Of a stretch of 30,452 nt of DNA, positions 21,386 through 27,824 are shown one piece after another (the first letter of the stretch is position 1; every line of letters starts with the position of its first letter). The position numbers and the translations under genes are program-made. The notes beneath the pieces are model-generated. The model ran no database searches and was not told where the DNA came from. It saw only the letters and a list, made by a program, of their open reading frames with translations. Source of the DNA: a virus; IMG/VR virus record IMGVR_UViG_3300037070_005413, positions 1 through 30,452 of that record; one strand, 5' to 3'.

Positions 21386-21877
21386 ATGAAGATGGAAACC
21401 CTACTAGAACTCAGTAATGTGTGTGGTTCCCTATCCCGACTTGCAGGGGATATAAGGGACCAGACCAACCAAGTGGTTGCCACCAACGATCACATCGAAG
21501 TGATCAAGCACTACGACAAGCTGCGGCAGGTAACTGCCTTGATCAAGGAATCCCGCGAAGTCCTCAGCCAGATCGAGGAAAAGCTGTCGCGAGAACATGT
21601 GCCCGATGTAATGAGGGCGCACAATATCCGCAACGTCACCATCGAAGGAGTCGGCCGCGTTACCCTCGGGACGCGCTGGTCTGCTTCCATGCCCGACAAG
21701 CAATCCGGGTTCGAATGGCTGCGCAGCAATGGTCACGGCGGAGTAATCCAGGAAACTGTAAACGCGCAGACCCTCGGCGCGCTGGCCAAAGAACTGAACA
21801 ACGACGGAACCGACCTCCCGGCTCCGATCTTCACAACGAACATCATGACGTACACAAGCATCACGAAGGTGAAGTAA
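21386..21877 (+). CDS. Conserved phage protein (163 aa), recombination/replication neighbourhood
   Basis: The N-terminal 65 residues are helical and likely coiled (LLELSNVCGSLSRLAGDIRD, VTALIKESREVLSQIEEKL). The C-terminal part (IRNVTIEGVGRVTLGTRW, FEWLRSNGHGGVIQETVNAQTL) belongs to a pattern seen in other phage proteins placed next to the gene that follows here. No function is known to me. The stop shares its last A with the next ATG (TAATG), so the two products are probably made in a fixed ratio. ATG 21392 is an alternative start. Confidence 0.8.
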   Translation: MKMETLLELSNVCGSLSRLAGDIRDQTNQVVATNDHIEVIKHYDKLRQVTALIKESREVLSQIEEKLSREHVPDVMRAHNIRNVTIEGVGRVTLGTRWSASMPDKQSGFEWLRSNGHGGVIQETVNAQTLGALAKELNNDGTDLPAPIFTTNIMTYTSITKVK

Positions 21878-22713
21878 TGAGCAACGATGTAGCGAAGACT
21901 AACGCAGGTATTCCTGCGCATTTGGCTCAGTACCAGAAGTCCAAGATCGGCAACGTCGATTCCACCGATCGCATCATTCCGAGAATCAAACTGATGCAGG
22001 CAATCTCGCCTGAATTGGTGGATTTCACGGAGGCCAAAGCTGGGCAGTTCTGGCACACTATCGCGCAGCAGAACCTGGGGCCGACCATCAGGGCTGTTCC
22101 CATCATCATCCGCAAGTCGTTTGTTCTGTGGGCACCCCGGAATGACGACCGAGGTATTCTGGCCCGCGCGATGGATGGCATTCATTGGGACCCGGCCAAC
22201 GTCGAGTTCACTGTGAAGCCCAAAGGCTCACCCAATCCAGTAACTTACCACACCAAAGATACGGTGGCGGAATCCGGGCTGGACAAATTCGGCACTTCCA
22301 TTCCGGGCGATGCCAATTCGCCGCCTGCGGCGAGCCTAACTTACAACATGATGTGGCATTTGGTTGACTTCCCAGAACTCAGCCCTTCCATCATCATCAA
22401 CACGCGTTCCAGCGTCAAGCCGATGCAACAGTTGCTGTCCAGGATCGATTCCAAACCAGTCCCACACTTCTGCCAGCTTTACACCATCGGCTCCGTCCAG
22501 CAGAAAGGCGCTGAGGGTCCCTACTTCAACTTTACTTACACCGGGGCTGGATACGCCGACGAGAAGACGGCGGAAATCTGCAGCGAAATGTACGACCAGT
22601 TCGGCAAGGAGGGCTGGCGTGCTAACGACGAGAGCGATGAGGAACCCGATAAGCCAGCGTTCGACAACACTACCGCCGGCAAACGGATGGACGGGGATAA
22701 TATCCCGTTCTAA
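21877..22713 (+). CDS. Conserved phage protein (278 aa) with SSB-like acidic tail, candidate single-strand DNA-binding protein
   Basis: The body is conserved in phages (RIIPRIKLMQAISPELVDF, AGQFWHTIAQQNLGPTIRAVPIII, FVLWAPRNDDRGILARAMDG, then SPPAASLTYNMMW). I know these as uncharacterised. The last about 45 residues are acidic and disordered (ESDEEPDKPAF) and end MDGDNIPF, very like the bacterial SSB tip D-D-D-I-P-F that recruits replication proteins. The place between the primase-helicase and polymerase fits an SSB. The fold itself is not recognisable by eye. A rho-independent terminator follows. Confidence 0.75.
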   Translation: MSNDVAKTNAGIPAHLAQYQKSKIGNVDSTDRIIPRIKLMQAISPELVDFTEAKAGQFWHTIAQQNLGPTIRAVPIIIRKSFVLWAPRNDDRGILARAMDGIHWDPANVEFTVKPKGSPNPVTYHTKDTVAESGLDKFGTSIPGDANSPPAASLTYNMMWHLVDFPELSPSIIINTRSSVKPMQQLLSRIDSKPVPHFCQLYTIGSVQQKGAEGPYFNFTYTGAGYADEKTAEICSEMYDQFGKEGWRANDESDEEPDKPAFDNTTAGKRMDGDNIPF

Positions 22714-22727
22714 GCGCGCCCCTACTT

Positions 22728-22758
22728 GGAGTGGGCGCAAATGCCCACTCCCATTTTT
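22728..22758 (+). terminator. Rho-independent terminator ahead of the polymerase
   Basis: GGAGTGGGC (22728-22736) pairs with GCCCACTCC (22743-22751), then CATTTTT. It lies between the SSB-like gene and the polymerase, whose ribosome site starts just after the T-run, so partial read-through may set polymerase levels. Confidence 0.85.
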
Positions 22759-22769
22759 ATGGAGTGTCG

Positions 22770-24560
22770 ATGAAACAGCTAATCGATCCGGAGCTAGCCT
22801 TGCGGCTAATCCGAGAGGCCAAAATTCTAGCCTTCGATACGGAGACTACTGGAATAGATATCCACAGTAAGGTGTGCGGTTGGGTGATAACTAATGAAGA
22901 TCACTCAATTTATGTGCCCGTTAGGCACGAAGCAGGGGGGAACATACCAAATGTTGAGGAATTCGAATCTGAGTTGGCAGCGGCTTTCAGAACTAGGGGG
23001 GAACGTGGTCTACGTACTTGTGGCCATAACTTGGGTTTTGATTTGCGCATTAGTCTTAGGCATGGCGTTGTACTTACTTCTCCATTAGAAGACACGATGA
23101 TCAACGAGGCGATCATCAGCGACATAACCCCGAGCTACAGCTTAGAAGAGTGTGCCCTTCGCCGCAAGGTAACATCCAAGAAGGGGTCAGAGGTATACGC
23201 GCTATTAGCGCAGCGATTCGGTGGTATCCCAGACCGCAAGCAGATGAAGTTCTTTTGGCGGTTAGAGGGCGACCACCCAATCGTAGTGGATTATGCCACT
23301 GGCGACGGCATAACTACCCTCGAGCTATGGAGAGCGCAGCAGCCTATCCTGGACAATGATGAGTTGCGAATACCGTGGCGATTAGAGTGCGATCTGTTGC
23401 CTTACGTGGCGAGGATACACCATCGAGGATTGAAGATCGACTCCGAATATTCCGGCCGGGTGGTCGGGGAAATAGGCGAGGCCATCGCTGAGGCGAGCAA
23501 GGTATTTGTGCCGGGGTTCAACGTCCGCTCACCTAAAGCAGTCGAGCAACTGTACCGAATTAATGGATACACCGATGACAAATTCTCGCGAACAAGCACC
23601 GGGGCCATATCCTTCACTGAAAAGTGGCTCGGGACTAACGATATCGGTAACACAATCCTATCAGTTCGGAGATTGGAGAAAGCGCGCGATAGCTTCATCA
23701 CCCCTCTTATCGACACGCACAACGTTGAGGGTCGCGTCCATCCAATTCTTAATCAATCTAAATCAGACGATTACGGAGTAGCCGGTGTTAGATTCTCCTG
23801 CTCTGAACCTAACCTGCAAGCTTTCCCTAAACGGAACATTGAAGTCGGCAGAGTTGTTAGAAAGCTCGTTATTCCCGATGATGGCTTCGTTATTGAGGAG
23901 GCTGACGCCAAACAACAAGAGCCTAGATTATTTACTCACTATTCAAACGACCCCGCGTTGGTTGATGGATACCGAAATGGTACAATGGATATCCACGACA
24001 GAGCATCTCAATTGCTTAATCTGGACAGAGATACAGCTAAGCGAATGGCGATGGGCATGCTAACCATGATGAGCCCGCCTACGCTTGCGGGACACATGGG
24101 TTGGGACTTGGAGCGGGCACGCGCGGCACATCGAACATTCCTATCCGACGCCTTCCCAATGATCAAGACGTTCCAGGATCAAGCCGTGCTGGTGTTTAGG
24201 AGGAGAGGGTATGTTAGAACTATCCTCGGGCGACGTGCTTATTGTGACGACCCAAAATTCTCCTATCGTGCCGTGTCTAGAATCATCCAGAACGTCGGTG
24301 GAGAGCATCTTAAGATGTGCCTATTACGCTCCTGCCAGTACGAAGACATCTTCCCTGGACAGTTCCAGGTCCTACTCACGATTCACGATAGTCTTTTATG
24401 GCAGCGGGACCCAAGTCACGATCCTAAAACAGTTATCGGGCTGATCGAAGATGTGGCCCACGAGCTAAAATTGAAGGTTCCCATCCCATTTGGCCTTGGC
24501 TCCGGTAAGGATTGGGCTAGGGCTTCCTACGGCGACAAGCTAGACAAATACGAGGAATAA
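22770..24560 (+). CDS. dpoZ: Family A DNA polymerase with 3'-5' exonuclease, candidate DpoZ
   Basis: ATG 22770 is chosen for its GGAG site at 22761; the longer frame starts inside the terminator. Length is 596 residues. The exonuclease domain is intact: FDTET (Asp23, Glu25), CGHNLGFD (Asn87, Asp91) and YATGD (Tyr175, Asp179). Polymerase motif A is EADAKQQEPR (Asp379, Glu384). Motif B is DTAKRMAMGM, with Lys424 but Met428 where Pol I has Phe762 and Thr432 where it has Tyr766. Motif C is IHDS, with Ser541 for the usual Glu. Lineages linked to 2-aminoadenine genomes carry such exonuclease-bearing polymerases; the cassette downstream supports the name. The altered O-helix may tune nucleotide choice (inference). 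Confidence 0.85.
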   Translation: MKQLIDPELALRLIREAKILAFDTETTGIDIHSKVCGWVITNEDHSIYVPVRHEAGGNIPNVEEFESELAAAFRTRGERGLRTCGHNLGFDLRISLRHGVVLTSPLEDTMINEAIISDITPSYSLEECALRRKVTSKKGSEVYALLAQRFGGIPDRKQMKFFWRLEGDHPIVVDYATGDGITTLELWRAQQPILDNDELRIPWRLECDLLPYVARIHHRGLKIDSEYSGRVVGEIGEAIAEASKVFVPGFNVRSPKAVEQLYRINGYTDDKFSRTSTGAISFTEKWLGTNDIGNTILSVRRLEKARDSFITPLIDTHNVEGRVHPILNQSKSDDYGVAGVRFSCSEPNLQAFPKRNIEVGRVVRKLVIPDDGFVIEEADAKQQEPRLFTHYSNDPALVDGYRNGTMDIHDRASQLLNLDRDTAKRMAMGMLTMMSPPTLAGHMGWDLERARAAHRTFLSDAFPMIKTFQDQAVLVFRRRGYVRTILGRRAYCDDPKFSYRAVSRIIQNVGGEHLKMCLLRSCQYEDIFPGQFQVLLTIHDSLLWQRDPSHDPKTVIGLIEDVAHELKLKVPIPFGLGSGKDWARASYGDKLDKYEE

Positions 24561-24776
24561 ATGGCATACCGTCAAGGCGACCCAACTGTCGAGTTGGAGG
24601 CACGCATCGAAGTAACCACGGCTAAGGCTTACCTAATTGAACCGGTTATGGGGATGAAGAAGGAAGTATGGTTACCAAAATCTCAGACGGTTTCAATGTC
24701 CGACGCCGACGAGAACGGTAATCGCACATTCGTAGTCACCGAATGGTGGCACAATAAAGCAGAGCTAGGAGAGTAA
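24561..24776 (+). CDS. Unknown small protein (71 aa)
   Basis: ATG 24561 directly abuts the polymerase stop, with GACAAATACGAGGAATAA upstream. The product contains ARIEVTTAKAYLIEPVMG, EVWLPKSQTVSMSDADENG and FVVTEWWHNKAEL, a compact strand-rich protein. The KxVWLPKSQ block resembles small phage proteins of unknown role. One base separates it from the next start. Confidence 0.78.
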   Translation: MAYRQGDPTVELEARIEVTTAKAYLIEPVMGMKKEVWLPKSQTVSMSDADENGNRTFVVTEWWHNKAELGE

Positions 24777-24777
24777 C

Positions 24778-25149
24778 ATGCCGAAATTCAGAAAGAAGCC
24801 GGTTGTGATCGATGCGACGCAGTGGTTCAAGAATGGCGACCATCCCCTCGACTATTCTGAGAGCCGCATCAGCGTTGAAAACGGACAACCCGTAACCCTA
24901 TCCGGGGAGGAAGCCGCCAAGCGAAAATGGGAAGGCGGTTTGGTTCGCTACTTCCGACGCCCCGACGTTCATGGACTCGATTATTGCAAACACTGCAACG
25001 TGATTATGAATGCGCACGGCTGGATCGATACTAAAGAAGGCGGGCACATCGTATGCCCCGGCGACTGGATCATCACCGGCGTTCAAGGCGAAAATTACCC
25101 CTGCAAGCCGGACATTTTTAAAGCAACTTACGAGCCAGTTAATGAATGA
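24778..25149 (+). CDS. Conserved phage protein (123 aa), PGDYG-like
   Basis: ATG 24778 follows AGCTAGGAGAGTAAC. MPKFRKKPVVIDATQWFKNG is a widespread start of small phage proteins, and IVCPGDWIITGVQGENYPCK near the end matches the PGDYG-type motif with Trp in place of Tyr. A central CKHC pair and a His (GLDYCKHCNVIMNAHGW) could bind metal. The function of the family is unknown. It overlaps the nuclease gene by 8 bases. Confidence 0.85.
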   Translation: MPKFRKKPVVIDATQWFKNGDHPLDYSESRISVENGQPVTLSGEEAAKRKWEGGLVRYFRRPDVHGLDYCKHCNVIMNAHGWIDTKEGGHIVCPGDWIITGVQGENYPCKPDIFKATYEPVNE

Positions 25150-25531
25150 GTCCGACGTTAAACGTAAAATGGTAAGATCGGTGCGCGAATCCAACGGTTA
25201 CGCGCGCCGCATCGAGGACTCTTACGGGGTGGGCATATTGGATATGATCTTCATCCCATTTGGATTGCCGGTCATGTTCGCGGAGGTCAAGATTATCCGG
25301 GGGTCCACATTCGGACCATCGCTAAGGCAACAGGTAGAACTAGAGAGGATCAAATACGTAAGTCACAATACGGGCCATGCCATTCCTATGATGATAGGTT
25401 ATAAAGATGGTGTGTATTACTTCCACGAACCGGCGATGACGATCAAACCAGAGGAATGCTTCTCGGTTACCACCAGCGACATGTCGTTCCACGACCAGCT
25501 AGTTCAATACTACAACTCAAGGAGAAAGTGA
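25142..25531 (+). CDS. PD-(D/E)XK nuclease, VRR-NUC-like (129 aa)
   Basis: I chose ATG 25142 (MNESDVKRKM), overlapping the previous stop. The core ARRIEDSYGVGILDMIFIP followed by PVMFAEVKII fits the VRR-NUC layout: Glu27, Asp36 and the E-V-K pair (Glu48, Lys50), then RQQVELERIKYVSHNTGHA, the Q-x-x-x-L helix. C-terminal strands follow (PMMIGYKDGVYYF). Family knowledge: such nucleases cut branched or flapped DNA in recombination and repair. A structure-specific nuclease fits a replication operon. The exact residues are read by eye. Confidence 0.75.
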   Translation: MNESDVKRKMVRSVRESNGYARRIEDSYGVGILDMIFIPFGLPVMFAEVKIIRGSTFGPSLRQQVELERIKYVSHNTGHAIPMMIGYKDGVYYFHEPAMTIKPEECFSVTTSDMSFHDQLVQYYNSRRK

Positions 25532-25878
25532 TGAAGAAGAAATCAGAGCCAGCCAAAGAAATCGAGCAAGTAAAGCCCAAGCATAGCGAAGCTATCCTCA
25601 GCGAAGCCCTACAGGCGGTTAAGAGCAAGGGCGTCGAGCACGGCGATGCCGAAGCACTATTCACCATGGTGGCGGAATTGTGGTCGGTGTATATTCGCCA
25701 CGCCTGCATTGTTCGCGGTTGGACCGAAGTGACCGCCGACGAAACAGCCCAAATGATGGTCCTGCTTAAGATCGCACGTTCGGTGCACGGCAACGGCAAG
25801 GATAATTATGTCGATGCCGCTGGTTACACCGCCCTCGCAGCGATGCTCCAAGGCAAGGTGCCAAATGACAACAGATAG
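25531..25878 (+). CDS. DUF6378-like protein (115 aa)
   Basis: ATG 25531 overlaps the nuclease stop (TGATG) with AAGGAGAAAG upstream. A Lys/Glu-rich N-terminus precedes ILSEALQAVKSKGVEHGDAE, then LFTMVAELWSVYIRH and a C-terminal MMVLLKIARSVHGNGKDNYVD helix ending DAAGYTALA. The GVEHGD and KDNYVDxAGY motifs are typical of a small all-helical phage family (DUF6378). Some of its helical features recall MazG-like pyrophosphatases, but no ExxE/ExxD set is present. It overlaps purZ by 14 bases, so it is coupled to the Z cassette. Confidence 0.78.
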   Translation: MKKKSEPAKEIEQVKPKHSEAILSEALQAVKSKGVEHGDAEALFTMVAELWSVYIRHACIVRGWTEVTADETAQMMVLLKIARSVHGNGKDNYVDAAGYTALAAMLQGKVPNDNR

Positions 25879-26944
25879 TGTTATAATACAGGATACCGGA
25901 GTCCATTGTGTGGTGGACGGCCAATTCGGGTCTACTGGCAAGGGAGCCTTAGCCGCTTGGGTGGCTGATTACGCCCTAAGACACGACCTGGCCCATCACT
26001 TCTCCGGCGCTATTTATAGCGGTGGTCCCAACAGCGGGCACACTTTCTACGCCGATAGTGAACAAGTGGTGGTAAAGCAACTGCCTTCATTTGCCGCCTA
26101 TCTGTATATGAAGGGCCATATCCTCCCGGCATATCTGTCGGCTGGCGCGGTTATTGATCCGGTTATCCTCAAGGAAGAGGCCAACCGATTCCCAAATCTG
26201 CCTATATTCGTGCACCCTAACGCCGCGATAGTCACAACAGATGATAAGCTAGCGGAACACAGCGGTTCTATAGCCGCAGTCGCAGGTACCAGAAGCGGCA
26301 CTGGATCAGCATTATCAAATAAGATATTGCGGATTACCGGAGCTATCGCCGGCAATTCGCTGTGCAACATTGCACCCAATGTGATAATACAGAATCACCG
26401 ACTGAAGCCGGAGCAACACTCTTATTTTATGGAAGTAGCCCAGGGGTTTAGTTTGGGGATCAACTCCCCGTTCTATCCCAAAGTGACCAGCCGCGAATGC
26501 ACCGTCATGCAAGGATTGGCGGATGCCCGCATTCCTCCTAAAATGCTGAGCGAAGTATACATGGCAATCCGTACATTCCCCATCCGGGTGGGCAATGTGG
26601 ATGGTCATTCCAGTGGTAATTGGTACCCCGACCAACAAGAGGTAAGTTGGAAGGACCTAAATGTGGAGCCCGAGCTTACCACGGTAACGAAGCGTGTTAG
26701 GCGCGTCGCAACATTCTCCATGCAACAATTCTACGAAGCTTGCTACGCTAATGACCCAAGCTTTGTGTTTGTAAGTCACATGGATTATCTAAGTGACGCC
26801 GACCAGAAATCGCTGGTGGACAGCTTGAGGCAGGCTAGGGAAGATATGAAGAAGAACTTTCTGTTTCTGTTCGGATACGGGCCAAGAGTAACTGATGTTA
26901 GCTCTAATCTGATGGCCAAACAGGGTGAACTATCGTTCTTGTAA
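25865..26944 (+). CDS. purZ: PurZ, 2-aminoadenylosuccinate synthetase-like (phage PurA homolog)
   Basis: ATG 25865 (MTTDSVIIQ) follows AAGGCAAGGTGCCAA; 359 residues. PurZ joins dGMP and aspartate using ATP or dATP to give the precursor of 2-aminoadenine deoxynucleotide. The P-loop region reads VDGQFGSTGKG (Ser23) where PurA has GDEGKG with the catalytic Asp; this Asp-to-Ser change marks PurZ. GGPNSGHTF matches the PurA GG-N-A-GHT loop, GTRSGTGSA the GT-GRGIGPA loop, and RTFPIRVGN plus TKRVRRVATFS the IMP/Asp-binding region. It is shorter than PurA (about 430). Next to mazZ and datZ. Substrate is inferred from family, not tested. Confidence 0.95.
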   Translation: MTTDSVIIQDTGVHCVVDGQFGSTGKGALAAWVADYALRHDLAHHFSGAIYSGGPNSGHTFYADSEQVVVKQLPSFAAYLYMKGHILPAYLSAGAVIDPVILKEEANRFPNLPIFVHPNAAIVTTDDKLAEHSGSIAAVAGTRSGTGSALSNKILRITGAIAGNSLCNIAPNVIIQNHRLKPEQHSYFMEVAQGFSLGINSPFYPKVTSRECTVMQGLADARIPPKMLSEVYMAIRTFPIRVGNVDGHSSGNWYPDQQEVSWKDLNVEPELTTVTKRVRRVATFSMQQFYEACYANDPSFVFVSHMDYLSDADQKSLVDSLRQAREDMKKNFLFLFGYGPRVTDVSSNLMAKQGELSFL

Positions 26945-26956
26945 TGGGAGGAAGCA

Positions 26957-27259
26957 ATGCCGATCAGCGTCTTTATACAAGTTCCTGACTCTATAGCGCA
27001 ATATAGAGAGCACTTACACGAATTCTTCATGGGGATGATACTTAAGTTGGATAAGAACTCCCACAAGGAGACTCCAACCAAAGAGACTATTCCCAAAATA
27101 ATGGACCTGCTCCGAATGGAAATAGCAGAATTCGAGGAGCAGATGGATAAGGACAAGTTTGATGAAAACTCGCTGATCGAATTGATGGATCAGGCGAACT
27201 TTTCATTCCTAGCTTATGTCGCATTACGTATGCAAGGAGTAGAACATGGACCAAAATGA
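26957..27259 (+). CDS. mazZ: MazZ-like MazG-family pyrophosphohydrolase (100 aa)
   Basis: ATG 26957 follows GGGAGGAAGCA. A MazG-like helical core is visible: MEIAEFEEQMDKD gives ExxE (Glu55, Glu58), and ELMDQANFSFLAYVAL gives ExxD (Glu75, Asp78). These bind Mg2+ and cleave NTPs to NMP plus pyrophosphate. In Z-genome phages MazZ converts dGTP (and GTP) into dGMP or GMP to supply PurZ. The position between purZ and datZ makes that assignment likely; alone it could be any MazG-like dNTPase. It overlaps datZ by 14 bases. Confidence 0.85.
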   Translation: MPISVFIQVPDSIAQYREHLHEFFMGMILKLDKNSHKETPTKETIPKIMDLLRMEIAEFEEQMDKDKFDENSLIELMDQANFSFLAYVALRMQGVEHGPK

Positions 27260-27824
27260 ATCGCTATTACACGAGTTGGACGACCGGCTTAGCGTAGTCA
27301 AGCGTTGGGGTATAGTAAGAACTACCCAGACGCAATCCGTGGCGGAGCATTGTTTCAACGTGCAGCGAATATGTATGAAGCTGGCTCCATATTTCGGCTT
27401 AGTAGACTACGAAGAAATGTTTGAACTGTCCCAAGCGGCGCTTCATCATGACGATGACGAGGCCGTTATTGGTGATATTCCGTCCCCCGCAAAAGCTTAT
27501 ATCAACGCCAACGAAAAGGTACTTGACGTCAGCGCGACGGCGTGGTATACTGATGCTAGCGATCAGGTCAAAATGATAGTGAAGCTGGCAGACATGCTGG
27601 AGGCTTACCATTTCTTGGCTATGGAAGCCAACCTGGGCAACCATTACACTCGGCTCCATCGGTTGACCCTAAGAAATGCACTATTACACTACATCGAAAC
27701 CCACAACATTACTATTAGAACTCTATGCATTCGATGGATGAATCAAGTGGACGGCGAACCAAGTAGGGTACATCATGCAACTGCTGGAAGTTCAACGAAA
27801 AGCACTACAGTCCTCTTGGGGTAA
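27246..27824 (+). CDS. datZ: DatZ-like HD-domain dATP phosphohydrolase (192 aa)
   Basis: ATG 27246 has AAGGAGTAGAAC upstream. HD-domain residues are clear: VAEHCFNV (His35), LHHDDDEAVIGDIPSPAK (His68, Asp69, Glu72) and IVKLADMLEAYHFL (Asp116). The GDIPSP and LAD blocks are shared with YfbR-like 5'-nucleotidases and DatZ. In Z-genome phages DatZ strips dATP to deoxyadenosine, so adenine is not incorporated. The C-terminal tail past about 178 is unusual because it is also read by the helicase gene (50-base overlap). A promoter of the local type lies inside the gene at 27523-27551. Confidence 0.9.
   Translation: MDQNESLLHELDDRLSVVKRWGIVRTTQTQSVAEHCFNVQRICMKLAPYFGLVDYEEMFELSQAALHHDDDEAVIGDIPSPAKAYINANEKVLDVSATAWYTDASDQVKMIVKLADMLEAYHFLAMEANLGNHYTRLHRLTLRNALLHYIETHNITIRTLCIRWMNQVDGEPSRVHHATAGSSTKSTTVLLG
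27523..27551 (+). promoter_or_regulatory. Internal promoter within datZ
   Basis: TTGACG (27523-27528), 17-bp spacer ending GGCGTGG and TATACT (27546-27551) match the phage promoter family although the site is inside coding sequence. It would add transcription of the helicase gene, whose start is 224 bases downstream. Confidence 0.7.

Noticed and set aside
25531-25878. Second MazG-type pyrophosphatase
   Set aside because: Helical and near mazZ, but no ExxE/ExxD metal-binding set is visible.
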